NCBI GenBank assembly: GCA_948956705.1
Contig: CARCZS010000008.1
Span: 1-64,000 of the forward strand
Direction: 5' to 3'
Origin: an uncultured Phocaeicola sp.
GTDB lineage: Bacteria > Bacteroidota > Bacteroidia > Bacteroidales > Bacteroidaceae
Length of the DNA stretch: 64,000 bases
Shown here: piece after piece, positions 52,670 through 61,618 of the stretch
Position numbering within the stretch: the first letter of the stretch is position 1
Layout: each line of letters starts with the position of its first letter
Program-made: the position numbers and the translations under genes
The notes under the pieces: generated by a model
Told to the model about the DNA's origin: nothing
What the model saw: only the letters and a program-made list of their open reading frames with translations
The model's database searches: none

Positions 52670-53572
52670 TTATTTCACCGGTTCCACATGGATACCCACA
52701 TGAGTATCTTCCCCATATTTTTCTTTCAATTTCCGTTCGATTGCCGTGGCCGTCTCATGTGCTTTGTATAATGATATATCACCATTCATACGGACATGAA
52801 TCTCTATGGCATAATTATTCCCGATACGCCGTGTGCGCAAATGATGAGGCTCTGTTACTCCGTCGAAAGACAAGACTGTCTGCTCTATCTCGTGCTCCAC
52901 ACTTTCGGGCAATGATTTTTCCAGCAGTTCATCAATACAAGGTATCAGGAGCTTGACAGACACTTTCATTATAAAGAAACTGACTATCACAGCGGCAATA
53001 GGGTCGAGCACCACCCAATGGGGTCCGAGCAGGATAGCTCCGCCAATACCTGCAGCCGTGCCGATAGAAGACAATGCATCGCTCCGATGATGCCATGCAT
53101 TGGCTATCACCGCTTGAGAGTTGTACTTTCTGCCCATACGGACCGTGTATTGATACAGTATCTCCTTCAGCAGGATAGAGACAAGAGCCGCAATCAGTGC
53201 AAGCATTCCGGGCGCACGCAACTGTTCTCCGCTCATAAAGGCCAGAATTTCGCCGGCGCCATTCCACAAGATGCCGCAACCTACTCCCAAAAGTGCCATT
53301 CCAATCAAAGCGGTAGCCAAAGTCTCATACTTGCCGTGTCCGTAGTCATGCCCCTTGTCCTGAGGCTTATTAGAAATACGCACAAATAGGATGACCACCA
53401 CATCCGTTATGAAGTCGGAAAGAGAATGGACGGCATCCGCCATCATAGCAGCACTATGCCCTGCTATCCCGGCCAGAAATTTAAAAATAACCAGCAAGAA
53501 ATTAACAAAACTGCCCCATAAAGTGACCTTATAGATTCCTTTTTCTCTGGCTCTTTTCTCAAGTTCAGTCAT
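52670..53572 (-). CDS. Cation diffusion facilitator family transporter
   Basis: A 300-residue inner-membrane exporter for divalent cations such as Zn, Fe or Mn. Six membrane segments; metal site residues lie in MMADAVHSLSDFITDVV (segment 2) and in WHHRSDALSSIGTAAGI (segment 5). A cytosolic C-terminal domain follows (DELLEKSLPESVEHEIEQTV...RTRRIGNNYAIEIHVRMNGDISLYKAHE). It is first in the run with the epimerase and PAP2 genes, from the promoter at 53593-53626. Confidence 0.92.
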   Translation of the reverse strand: MTELEKRAREKGIYKVTLWGSFVNFLLVIFKFLAGIAGHSAAMMADAVHSLSDFITDVVVILFVRISNKPQDKGHDYGHGKYETLATALIGMALLGVGCGILWNGAGEILAFMSGEQLRAPGMLALIAALVSILLKEILYQYTVRMGRKYNSQAVIANAWHHRSDALSSIGTAAGIGGAILLGPHWVVLDPIAAVIVSFFIMKVSVKLLIPCIDELLEKSLPESVEHEIEQTVLSFDGVTEPHHLRTRRIGNNYAIEIHVRMNGDISLYKAHETATAIERKLKEKYGEDTHVGIHVEPVK

Positions 53573-53592
53573 AATCGTTATTTTTGAACGGA

Positions 53593-53626
53593 CAAAGATA
53601 GCACGTTTCGCCCATATTCAACCAAA
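53593..53626 (-). promoter_or_regulatory. Promoter of the CDF-epimerase-PAP2 run
   Basis: On the minus strand TTTG (53623-53626), a 22-base spacer and TATCTTTG (53593-53600), 20 bases upstream of the CDF start. Confidence 0.6.
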
Positions 53627-53702
53627 TTTAATGCATCTATTGAACCACCATTCCAATTATTTTGTTTACTTTGTGACACATAATACATTAAAATACCCAT
53701 CT

Positions 53703-55850
53703 ATGGCTAAAAAGAAAGAAAAAAAAGCAGGGAAACGCATGAAAAAGAGTGAACTGGCAGAACGCCTCATAAGCTACTTCCATGCCAAGCCGAATGAAAC
53801 ATTCAGCCTCAAACAGCTCTCAAGCGGGTTAAACTTAACTACTCATCCTCTTAAAATGCTTTGCGCCGACATCCTCCTCGAAATGACAGAAGATGATTTT
53901 TTACAAGAAGTTGAAAAAGGGCAATATAAACTGAACGACCACGGACTGATTATGACGGGTATTTTTCAGCGTAAAAGTAATGGTAAGAACTCTTTCATTC
54001 CGGAGGACGGAGGAGAGACCATCTTTATAGCCGAACGAAACTCGGCACACGCCATGAACAACGACAAAGTAAAAATCGCCTTGTTTGCAAAACGCAAGAA
54101 CCGTAATCCGGAAGGAGAAGTAATTGAAATCATCGAACGGGCCAACGATACGTTTGTCGGAATACTGAAAGTAGACAAATTCTATGCTTTCCTTGTAACC
54201 GAAAACCGCACGCTGGCAAATGACATTTTCATCCCCAAAGATAAATTAAAAGGCGGAAAAAGTGGCGATAAAGCTGTCGTAAAGATAATAGAATGGCCGA
54301 AAGAAGCCAAAAACCCTATCGGGCAAGTCATTGACATCTTGGGCAAGGCAGGAGAAAACACCACTGAAATGCATGCCATTTTAGCAGAATACGGACTGCC
54401 GTATGTATATCCCAAGAATGTGGAAGCCGCCGCCGAAAAGATTCCGGCTGAGATAACAGAGGCCGACTATGCCGAACGGGAGGATTTCCGGGCCGTAACT
54501 ACCTTCACCATCGACCCCAAGGATGCAAAAGACTTTGACGATGCTCTTTCCATCCGACTTATCAAACCGGGACTGTGGGAGGTCGGAGTACATATTGCCG
54601 ACGTTACACATTATGTAAAAGAAGGAGGTACCATAGATAAAGAAGCCGAAAAACGTGCCACTTCCGTTTACTTGGTAGACCGCACCATTCCGATGTTGCC
54701 CGAACGTCTGTGTAACTTTATCTGCTCTCTCCGTCCCGACGAAGAGAAACTGGCATTCTCCGTTATTTTCGATATGAACGAAAAAGGTGAAGTGAAGGAC
54801 TCGCGTATCAAACATACCGTGATTAAGAGCGACCGCCGTTTCACCTATGAGGAAGCGCAACAAGTCATCGAAACAGGTGAAGGCGATTATAAAGAAGAGA
54901 TTCTGGAGTTGAACAAGTTAGCTCAAATCCTGCGCAAACAGCGATTGGCTGCAGGTGCTATCGATTTCGACCGCATTGAAGTAAAATTTGAGATTGATGA
55001 AACAGGAAAGCCTTTAAGCGTCTATTTCAAAGAATCCAAAGAAGCCAACAAGCTGATTGAAGAGTTTATGCTTCTGGCCAACCGCACTGTGGCTGAAACA
55101 ATCGGCAAAGTGCCCAAGAATAAAAAAGCAAAAGTATTCCCCTATCGTATCCACGACCTTCCCGACCCCGACAAACTGGAGAATCTGAATTGGTTTATTA
55201 ACCGCTTTGGTTATAAGATACGCACTTCGGGTTCAAAATCAGAAGTTTCCAAATCCATCAACCGCCTGTTGGATGATATCAAGGACAAGAAAGAACAGAA
55301 TCTAATAGAGACTGTTTCTTTGCGTGCCATGCAGAAAGCACGTTATTCCACGGTTAACATAGGCCATTATGGATTGGCTTTTGATTTCTATACCCACTTT
55401 ACCTCTCCCATCCGCCGTTTTCCGGATATGATGGTACACCGCTTGCTTACACGCTATCTGGCAGGAGGGCGAACGGCACAAAAGGATAAGTACGAAGATT
55501 TATGCGACCATAGTTCCGAAATGGAACAAATTGCATCAAATGCAGAACGCGCTTCGGTGAAGTATAAACAAGTGGAGTTTATGAGCGAACGTTTGGGCAT
55601 GGAGTTCGACGGTGTCATTTCCGGAGTAACCGAATGGGGACTTTATGTAGAAATCAATGAAAACAAATGTGAAGGTATGGTACCCATGCGCGATTTAGGC
55701 GATGATTATTATGACTTTGACGAGAAAAACTATTGCTTAATAGGAAGACGTCATCATAAGAAGTTCAGTTTGGGAGACCCTATCACTATTAAAGTGGCAC
55801 GCGCCAATCTGGAAAAGAAACAGCTGGACTTTGCATTGGTGGAGAAATAA
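53703..55850 (+). CDS. rnr: Ribonuclease R
   Basis: A 715-residue 3'-5' exoribonuclease for structured RNA. Order: basic N-terminus with KKSELAERLISYFHAKPNETFSLKQLSS winged-helix segment, cold-shock domains (about 75-240), the RNB catalytic domain with TIDPKDAKDFDDALSIRL (metal-binding aspartates), and an S1 domain near the C-terminus (GMEFDGVISGVTEWGLYVEINENKCEGMVPMRDL). I start at the ATG at 53703 (MAKKKEKKAGKR); the in-frame extension to 53631 is AT-rich. A full 142-bp repeat follows 18 bases after the stop. Confidence 0.95.
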   Translation: MAKKKEKKAGKRMKKSELAERLISYFHAKPNETFSLKQLSSGLNLTTHPLKMLCADILLEMTEDDFLQEVEKGQYKLNDHGLIMTGIFQRKSNGKNSFIPEDGGETIFIAERNSAHAMNNDKVKIALFAKRKNRNPEGEVIEIIERANDTFVGILKVDKFYAFLVTENRTLANDIFIPKDKLKGGKSGDKAVVKIIEWPKEAKNPIGQVIDILGKAGENTTEMHAILAEYGLPYVYPKNVEAAAEKIPAEITEADYAEREDFRAVTTFTIDPKDAKDFDDALSIRLIKPGLWEVGVHIADVTHYVKEGGTIDKEAEKRATSVYLVDRTIPMLPERLCNFICSLRPDEEKLAFSVIFDMNEKGEVKDSRIKHTVIKSDRRFTYEEAQQVIETGEGDYKEEILELNKLAQILRKQRLAAGAIDFDRIEVKFEIDETGKPLSVYFKESKEANKLIEEFMLLANRTVAETIGKVPKNKKAKVFPYRIHDLPDPDKLENLNWFINRFGYKIRTSGSKSEVSKSINRLLDDIKDKKEQNLIETVSLRAMQKARYSTVNIGHYGLAFDFYTHFTSPIRRFPDMMVHRLLTRYLAGGRTAQKDKYEDLCDHSSEMEQIASNAERASVKYKQVEFMSERLGMEFDGVISGVTEWGLYVEINENKCEGMVPMRDLGDDYYDFDEKNYCLIGRRHHKKFSLGDPITIKVARANLEKKQLDFALVEK

Positions 55851-55868
55851 GAAAGTTTACTATGGGAG

Positions 55869-56010
55869 TGTGTCAAAACTAAACCGGCCTATCCCATCGT
55901 CAGCTGTAGGGGCAGGGTTTGCCTGCCCGAAGACACAAAGTAAACTGTTTTCGGGCGAGCGAACCTCGCCCCTACGAACGAAACGACAGCATTATCCACG
56001 TTTCGACACA
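55869..56010. repeat. 142-bp MITE-like repeat, full copy B
   Basis: Same length and layout as the copy at 46934-47075: TGTGTCAAAAC at the left end, the two GC-rich hairpins inside, and GTTTCGACACA at the right (one change from the left copy). It is directly downstream of rnr. Confidence 0.85.
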
Positions 56011-56054
56011 CCCTCACAAGAAACGAAAGCTTCCTTCCACACCAAGGCAAACAC

Positions 56055-56183
56055 TCATTTCACCCGTCTGTTCAACTGATTATTCGCTTTATCCGGTTTT
56101 GACTTCCCAATTCGTTTGCCACCTGACTTTTTTTTATTCCCTTGCTTAACCTTACCGGCGAAAGGATTCTTCTTATTTGCCAT
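56055..56183 (-). CDS. Small basic protein, 42 residues, unknown family
   Basis: A short minus-strand frame with an ATG at 56183 encoding MANKKNPFAGKVKQGNKK, then SGGKRIGKSKPDKANNQLNR and RVK. It is rich in Lys, Asn and Gly, with no hydrophobic core, and is probably disordered or RNA-binding. The composition recalls small ribosome-associated or nucleoid proteins, but I do not recognise the family. The frame is free of rare codons and an AT-rich leader precedes the start. It is followed by the 142-bp repeat. Its reality rests on composition and a clean ATG only. Confidence 0.55.
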   Translation of the reverse strand: MANKKNPFAGKVKQGNKKKSGGKRIGKSKPDKANNQLNRRVK

Positions 56184-56241
56184 AAAACATCTTCTTTTTT
56201 CTGCAAAAATAAACTATAAAACCCAATATTCCTTCTATTTA

Positions 56242-56272
56242 TTGGCAATGATATAGAATTTCTTTACTTTTG
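56242..56272 (+). promoter_or_regulatory. Promoter of the serine acetyltransferase gene
   Basis: TTGG (56242-56245), a 19-base spacer and TACTTTTG (56265-56272), 12 bases before the chosen ATG. The TTG that could extend the reading frame lies inside the -7 element, so it is not a real start. Confidence 0.55.
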
Positions 56273-56284
56273 TCCTTATTAACC

Positions 56285-57214
56285 ATGATAGATATGACTT
56301 CATTCGACTATACCGGCATATTGACCCAAGCAGTAGACGAGCTCTCCGACAGTCAATCCTATAAAGGACTGTTTCATCAACACAGAGACGGAGATCCTCT
56401 GCCTTCGGCTAAATCACTATACAAGATTGTAGAGTTAGCCCGCTCCATCCTCTTCCCCGGATATTTTGGTAATTCCACTATCAACAGCCATACCATTACT
56501 TATCACATAGGGGTAAATGTAGAAAACCTGTTCGACCTGTTGACAGACCAGATACAAGCCGGCCTGTGTTTCGGGCAGGACAATAATAACAATGATAACA
56601 CCGGCAACAATGAACCGTGTCGGGAAACATCAGCATTGCTTGCCGCCCGTTTTATAAGCAAGCTGCCCGAAATGCGCCGCGTTCTGGCTACCGATGTAGA
56701 AGCAGCCTATTACGGAGACCCTGCCGCTACTTGTTTCGGTGAGATAATTAGTTGCTACCCTGCCATTCGTGCCATCAGCAACTACCGGATAGCACATGAA
56801 TTGCTGGTGTTAGGTGTGCCCCTGATTCCCCGGTTCATCACCGAAATGGCACACTCGGAAACGGGAATAGATATCCATCCGGGAGCAAAGATTGGACATC
56901 ATTTCACAATTGACCACGGAACAGGCGTAGTGATTGGTGCAACCAGCATCATCGGCAATAACGTAAAACTCTATCAAGGGGTCACTCTGGGAGCAAAAAG
57001 TTTCCCATTGGACGACAATGGCAATCCTATCAAAGGTATTCCCCGCCATCCTATTTTAGAAGATGACGTAATTGTTTATTCCAATGCTACCATTTTGGGA
57101 CGCGTAACCATAGGTAAAGGCGCAACCGTAGGAGGGAATATATGGGTGACTGAAAATGTTCCTGCCGGAGCACGCATCGTGCAACGCAAGACCAAAGAAG
57201 GAGAGAAAATTTAA
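56285..57214 (+). CDS. cysE: Serine O-acetyltransferase
   Basis: A 309-residue acyltransferase that makes O-acetylserine for cysteine synthesis. The N-terminal helical domain is followed by the left-handed beta helix of hexapeptide repeats with HPGAKIGHHFTIDHGTGVVIGATSIIGNNVKLYQGVTLGAKSF, the typical SAT active-site region, and the C-terminal ILEDDVIVYSNATILGRVTIGKGATVGGN. An asparagine-rich insertion, DNNNNDNTGNNEP, lies in the N-terminal part. Start chosen because the promoter overlaps any longer frame. It ends four bases inside the convergent kinase gene. Confidence 0.92.
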   Translation: MIDMTSFDYTGILTQAVDELSDSQSYKGLFHQHRDGDPLPSAKSLYKIVELARSILFPGYFGNSTINSHTITYHIGVNVENLFDLLTDQIQAGLCFGQDNNNNDNTGNNEPCRETSALLAARFISKLPEMRRVLATDVEAAYYGDPAATCFGEIISCYPAIRAISNYRIAHELLVLGVPLIPRFITEMAHSETGIDIHPGAKIGHHFTIDHGTGVVIGATSIIGNNVKLYQGVTLGAKSFPLDDNGNPIKGIPRHPILEDDVIVYSNATILGRVTIGKGATVGGNIWVTENVPAGARIVQRKTKEGEKI

Positions 57215-59208
57215 ACCTCAATCAGTGGGAGAGTCAGGATAAAACGACATCCCACTGTATAGCCTTTATCAATGACCAGTGTTCCACCTAACTTTTCAGC
57301 AATCAGCCGGCAGATAGGAAGCCCCAGGCCTGTCCCCTGAGTAAAGTCGTCCAATTTAGTGAAGCGTTCGAAAACATACTCCTGCTTATCCGCCGGAATA
57401 CCTTTCCCTGTATCCGTAACACGATAAATAATTTTCCGCTCGTCCCTTTTTAGTTCATAGTCTAAAACAATAGAACCGTTATCGGTAAATTTAGCCGCAT
57501 TCTGCAAAAGATGAATCAATATTTGTGAGACCCTGCCCGGATTGGTTTTAATCAAGCACCTCTCTACAGAAGGACGAAACTCCAATTCCACTCCCTCCCG
57601 CACCAAAGTCCGGATAGCTTCCATCCCCGACAGACAACTTATATTGATATCTTCCACCTTATCATAAGGCACCTCTTCAGATTGGTCGAGAAAAGAGATA
57701 TCAAGCACATCATTAATCAGTCTCAACAAGTTGTCGCTATTGACTTCAATAATCGAAACAAACTCTTTTGTCTCCGGATTATCCTGATATATATCCACCA
57801 ATAGTTGAGAGAATCCCACTATAGAATTCAACGGTGTTCGAATCTCATGAGACATGTTCTGGATAAAAGCCGTTTTCATCATGCTCGCATATTCAGCCCG
57901 TTCTTTGGCCTTCATCAGCTCCTCAGCAAAAACCTTTAAGTCCTTATTCTGTTTGTTGACAATAAGTTTCGATGCTTTCAAACGTTTATTGAGTTTATAA
58001 ATCCGAAAGAATAGAATCCCGCTCATTACCCAAAATACGACAGCGAATATCAAAACCAAATAAACGGTATGCAACTGATCTTTCTGAACACTTAACTGAA
58101 GCTCATTCTTTTCATTCTTCAACTGTTCCAACTCTAAAATAGAAGAAAACTCAGCCGCAGAATTCTGCAATTCTTTTGTACGGACAGAATCCGTAGCCTC
58201 AATGTAATCATAGTAAAACTGAGCAGCCTTCACCTTGTCTCCCATCTCCCAATAAATATTTCCCTGTTCCCTTACCAATTTATAATCCATATATTTAGAA
58301 CGGCTGGGAGTCGAGTCATTCATCATTACATCCACCATCTTCAACGCCTCACTATATTGTCCGGCAGCACTATAATACGTTTCCTTCAGATAATAAAGCC
58401 CTATAAGGTATGTAGCCATATCTTTATTCTGCATGAACAACTTTTCAATGTCCTGTATATATTTCCAGGCCTCACTCAACTGCCCCTTCTTTATATAATA
58501 GAGCGCATACGCCTTACGGGTCGTAAAAGCCTGGTAATCCGTCTGCGCCAAAGAGAGCCCCTTTTCCAAAGCCTCTTTTGCCTCATCCCATCGTTTCAAG
58601 TCTACAGCCGACTGAGCAAACGAAGCATAATAAGACGGAAGATTGATATCTGCAATATTATTTTCCTCTGTTATCGCTATTGTCTTTTTAAAGTTATCAT
58701 AAGCTAATTGATAATTGTCCTGCGTCAGATAAATATTCGCCATACAACGGTAACACTCCACAATTCCCCGCATATAGTTATCTTTCTGGGCTTCCTGAAG
58801 CATTTTCTTTACTTCATACAGAGCGATATTGGCTTTATTTTGTTTAATATAGTAGATTACCAGACGGCTTCCCCATGCAAAATAGTAATATTTCAGTTGA
58901 TTGTACTTCCGACTGATTTGCTTTACCTCCTTTACACTTTCCAGAATATTCTGCTCATCGTTCTTGTAGTAATAATAATCCAGTTTCAAACATTTTGCAA
59001 TAGCCATCAACCGTCTGTTACCCGCTTTCTCGCTCCGCACAAACAGAGTATCACACATATCCAAAACAATGGGAGAATCCAGATTCGCCTTACACTTTTT
59101 ATAATAGGTCATCAATATGCTGTCGTTTTCCACAGCAACTTCATTTTGCCCTTTGCCGCAGCAGCAACATAAAACAAATAGAATTGTCAGACAAAGCCTA
59201 AGACACAT
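57211..59208 (-). CDS. TPR-containing sensor histidine kinase
   Basis: A 665-residue membrane sensor. A signal peptide with a cysteine cluster (MCLRLCLTILFVLCCCCGKGQ) leads a periplasmic array of TPR helices (about 30-370), then one membrane segment (VYLVLIFAVVFWVMSGILFF), a coiled linker, HisKA with MSHEIRTPLNSIVGFSQLL, and HATPase with DTGKGIPADKQEYVFERF and GTGLGLPICRLIAEKLGG. There is no receiver or DNA-binding domain, and no response regulator gene nearby, so the partner is elsewhere. I start at the ATG at 59208 because TATCTTTG at 59228-59235 lies just upstream; a longer frame would run through the promoter. Signal unknown. Confidence 0.88.
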   Translation of the reverse strand: MCLRLCLTILFVLCCCCGKGQNEVAVENDSILMTYYKKCKANLDSPIVLDMCDTLFVRSEKAGNRRLMAIAKCLKLDYYYYKNDEQNILESVKEVKQISRKYNQLKYYYFAWGSRLVIYYIKQNKANIALYEVKKMLQEAQKDNYMRGIVECYRCMANIYLTQDNYQLAYDNFKKTIAITEENNIADINLPSYYASFAQSAVDLKRWDEAKEALEKGLSLAQTDYQAFTTRKAYALYYIKKGQLSEAWKYIQDIEKLFMQNKDMATYLIGLYYLKETYYSAAGQYSEALKMVDVMMNDSTPSRSKYMDYKLVREQGNIYWEMGDKVKAAQFYYDYIEATDSVRTKELQNSAAEFSSILELEQLKNEKNELQLSVQKDQLHTVYLVLIFAVVFWVMSGILFFRIYKLNKRLKASKLIVNKQNKDLKVFAEELMKAKERAEYASMMKTAFIQNMSHEIRTPLNSIVGFSQLLVDIYQDNPETKEFVSIIEVNSDNLLRLINDVLDISFLDQSEEVPYDKVEDINISCLSGMEAIRTLVREGVELEFRPSVERCLIKTNPGRVSQILIHLLQNAAKFTDNGSIVLDYELKRDERKIIYRVTDTGKGIPADKQEYVFERFTKLDDFTQGTGLGLPICRLIAEKLGGTLVIDKGYTVGCRFILTLPLIEV

Positions 59209-59227
59209 CAAAGTGAGTAATTTTTCA

Positions 59228-59235
59228 CAAAGATA
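59228..59235 (-). promoter_or_regulatory. Promoter -7 element of the TPR sensor kinase
   Basis: On the minus strand TATCTTTG, 19 bases upstream of the chosen start; decides the start against the longer frame to 59328. Confidence 0.55.
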
Positions 59236-59348
59236 ACATAATATTCTGAGACGAAACCGAAATGAGATAAAAAACGAAAGGAAATATAAAAAGAAAGGAG
59301 CATCGGCTTTCCACCGATACTCCTCCATTCTAAACTAAAGCAAACCGA

Positions 59349-59825
59349 CTACTTTGAAGCATAGGCTACCAACATCCAAACCATCTTTTCCTGTTCTTTC
59401 AGGTAATCACTCATGACAGCTACAGTAGCTTCGTCGCCTGCCTGTGATGCAATAGCGAGTACTTTACGTTCTTCAACAATAAAATGACTGTAAGTCTCAA
59501 GAATGTTGTTCAACGCTTCGTCGCCGGATGAAACACCCTCTACCTCTTTTATATTCGACATTTTCAAATAGTCACTATACTTATTCTTCGGCACACCTCC
59601 CAACATCAGGATACGTTCTGCCAGCTCGTCTACCTTATCGGCAGCATTGTTGTATAACTCTTCGAACTTGCTATGCAATACAAAGAAACCGTGTCCCTTG
59701 ATATTCCAATGAAATCCACGCAGATTAGCATAAAACACCTGATAGTCTGCCAATAATTGTTGCAATGAATCTACTACCTTTGCAGCGGCTGCTGAATCTA
59801 ATTTGATATAATCTAATGTTTTCAT
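59349..59825 (-). CDS. dps: Dps family DNA-protecting ferritin
   Basis: A 158-residue mini-ferritin that forms 12-mers, oxidises Fe(II) with peroxide and protects DNA. The ferroxidase residues fit His39 (LRGFHWNIKG), His51 (FFVLHSKFEELYNN), Glu55, Asp66 and Glu70 (ADKVDELAERI). No signal peptide; cytosolic. It is divergent from oxyR, with promoters of both in the 127-base gap; in Bacteroides, dps is known to be under OxyR control, and the layout here supports that. Confidence 0.94.
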   Translation of the reverse strand: MKTLDYIKLDSAAAAKVVDSLQQLLADYQVFYANLRGFHWNIKGHGFFVLHSKFEELYNNAADKVDELAERILMLGGVPKNKYSDYLKMSNIKEVEGVSSGDEALNNILETYSHFIVEERKVLAIASQAGDEATVAVMSDYLKEQEKMVWMLVAYASK

Positions 59826-59871
59826 AATTCTATGTTTTTAAATTGATTACTATTTTTCTTTTTCTCTGATG

Positions 59872-59903
59872 CAAAGATAAAGGAGAAAGTAATGCGTGTC
59901 AAA
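59872..59903 (-). promoter_or_regulatory. Promoter of dps
   Basis: On the minus strand TTTG (59900-59903), a 20-base spacer and TATCTTTG (59872-59879). OxyR binding sites would be expected in this gap but I cannot assign one from sequence. Confidence 0.65.
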
Positions 59904-59914
59904 CTGATAATTTC

Positions 59915-59922
59915 TATCTTTG
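59915..59922 (+). promoter_or_regulatory. Promoter -7 element of oxyR
   Basis: TATCTTTG, 31 bases before the chosen oxyR start. A TTG in frame inside it would make a longer protein and is therefore rejected as a start. Confidence 0.55.
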
Positions 59923-59952
59923 TATAGACAAAATCTATCAAGCCCAAAGCCT

Positions 59953-60879
59953 ATGAACCTACAACAACTGGAATACATACTTGCCGTGGACGAACTTCGT
60001 CATTTTGCCAAGGCTGCCGAACATTGTAATGTAACACAACCTACCTTGAGCGCAATGATACAAAAGTTGGAAGATGAACTGAATATCAAGATATTCGACC
60101 GCAGTGCACAACCGGTACAGCCCACGACGGTCGGCAAGAAAGTCATTGCACAGGCACGGATTGCCCTACATCAAACCTCGCTTATCAAAGACTTGGTAAA
60201 AGAAGAAGAGCAATCTTTGAATGGTATTTTCCGCATCGCCGTCCTCCCGACAATTGCCCCCTACCTTCTGCCCCGTTTCTTTCCCGAGGTAATGGAAACC
60301 TATCCTTTGCTGGATATCCGGGTAATCGAAATGAAAACCCCTAACTGCCTTGCTGCCCTTCAAGCTGGAGGCGTGGAAGCTGCCATCATTGCCGGCCCCG
60401 CCGAAGAAAAAGATTTCATCTCCACTCCTCTTTATTATGAATCTTTCTTCGGATATGTCTCTACAAAAGAATCAGCTTATAAGAAAGAAATGATTCGTTC
60501 TTCTGAAATAAGCGGAGAAAAGCTTTGGTTGTTGGACGAAGGACACTGTTTCAGAGACCAGCTGATGCGTTTCTGTCAGTTAAAGTCCGCACAATCCTGT
60601 CAGATAGCCTACAAACTGGGAAGCATGGAAACCTTCATGCGCATGGTAGAGAGTGGAAAAGGTATGACTTTCATCCCCGGTCTGGCGGTATTGCAACTGA
60701 ATGAGGAGCAGAAGAAGCTGGTCCGCCCTTTTGCCATCCCGCAGCCTACCCGACAAATTTATATCATTACAAAAATAGATTTTGTACGCCATGCCATACT
60801 TTCCATGCTTGTAGATAAGATTAAAGCTGCTATTCCAAAAGAAATGCTCATTCTGCAAAACGGACAAAAGGTGGTATAA
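59953..60879 (+). CDS. oxyR: Hydrogen peroxide-sensing LysR-type regulator OxyR
   Basis: A 308-residue LTTR. N-terminal winged helix-turn-helix (MNLQQLEYILAVDELRHFAKAAEHCNVTQPTLSAMIQKLE). The redox pair is Cys199 and Cys208 (EGHCFRDQLMRFCQ), with exactly the spacing and numbering of E. coli OxyR, so peroxide sensing is likely. Effector domain with APYLLPRFFPEV and GKGMTFIPGLAVLQL. It is divergent from dps, its probable target, and followed 29 bases later by the ECF sigma gene, which is probably separate. Confidence 0.96.
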   Translation: MNLQQLEYILAVDELRHFAKAAEHCNVTQPTLSAMIQKLEDELNIKIFDRSAQPVQPTTVGKKVIAQARIALHQTSLIKDLVKEEEQSLNGIFRIAVLPTIAPYLLPRFFPEVMETYPLLDIRVIEMKTPNCLAALQAGGVEAAIIAGPAEEKDFISTPLYYESFFGYVSTKESAYKKEMIRSSEISGEKLWLLDEGHCFRDQLMRFCQLKSAQSCQIAYKLGSMETFMRMVESGKGMTFIPGLAVLQLNEEQKKLVRPFAIPQPTRQIYIITKIDFVRHAILSMLVDKIKAAIPKEMLILQNGQKVV

Positions 60880-60908
60880 CTCCTTTTCCATAAAATGATA
60901 TTAACCAA

Positions 60909-61532
60909 ATGACAAACAACAAAAGATTTATGAATAACACAGACACTCCTATAAATGAACGCGAAATAGTTCTCCGTCTGATAGATGGAGATGAAGACGC
61001 TTTTTGTGAACTCTATGCCACTTATAAGAACCGCCTGCTTTATTTCGCCATGAGATTCGTAAAATCAAGAGATTTTGCCGAAGATATTTTTCAGGATGCC
61101 TTCACTGTCATTTGGCAAGGACGCCGCTTCATTGATCCCAATGCCTCTTTTTCCTCCTATCTGTATACTATCATGCGCAACCGCATCCTCAATCAAATTC
61201 GAGATATGGAAAAAGAAGATACACTGAAAGAAAGTATCCTTTCGCAAGCAATAGATTATAGCGACGATACTAAAAACAACATCTTGTCAGGTGACCTGAA
61301 AAACATCATCCAAAAGGCTTTTGAGTCTCTTACTCCCCGCCAACAGGAAATCTTCAGAATGAGTCGTGAGGAATTATTGTCACACAAGGAAATTGCCGAC
61401 AAACTTGGCATCTCCATTCATACTGTACAAGAACACATCTCTCTAGCTTTACATACCATTCGTACTTATTTAACCAAATACTCCGATACTTATGCCGATT
61501 TACTGCTCATCCTGATTTGCATGAATTTATAA
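60909..61532 (+). CDS. ECF-type RNA polymerase sigma factor
   Basis: A 207-residue sigma-70 family ECF factor of the kind that controls SusC/SusD systems. Region 2 is seen in DAFCELYATYKNRLLYFAMRFVKSRDFAEDIFQDAFTVIWQ and FSSYLYTIMRNRILNQIRD; region 4 in LTPRQQEIFRMSREELLSHKEIADKLGISIHTVQEHISLALHTIRTYL. The start could be at the first ATG or at the internal MNNTDTP, since both lack a strong ribosome site. It is followed by a FecR-type anti-sigma gene and then by an STN-SusC gene, the standard layout of a trans-envelope regulatory unit. Confidence 0.93.
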   Translation: MTNNKRFMNNTDTPINEREIVLRLIDGDEDAFCELYATYKNRLLYFAMRFVKSRDFAEDIFQDAFTVIWQGRRFIDPNASFSSYLYTIMRNRILNQIRDMEKEDTLKESILSQAIDYSDDTKNNILSGDLKNIIQKAFESLTPRQQEIFRMSREELLSHKEIADKLGISIHTVQEHISLALHTIRTYLTKYSDTYADLLLILICMNL

Positions 61533-61557
61533 TAAAAGTTAAACATACCCTAGTACT

Positions 61558-61587
61558 CCCTCATATTTGTGTATTACTTATGTGAGG
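61558..61587 (+). promoter_or_regulatory. Weak hairpin between the sigma and FecR genes
   Basis: CCCTCA (61558-61563) can pair with TGAGGG (61582-61587) at the base of a loop of about 18 bases. It may affect the ratio of sigma and anti-sigma transcripts, or may be incidental. Confidence 0.3.
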
Positions 61588-61618
61588 GGAAAACAAACAG
61601 CCCCATCCCATAAAGAAG

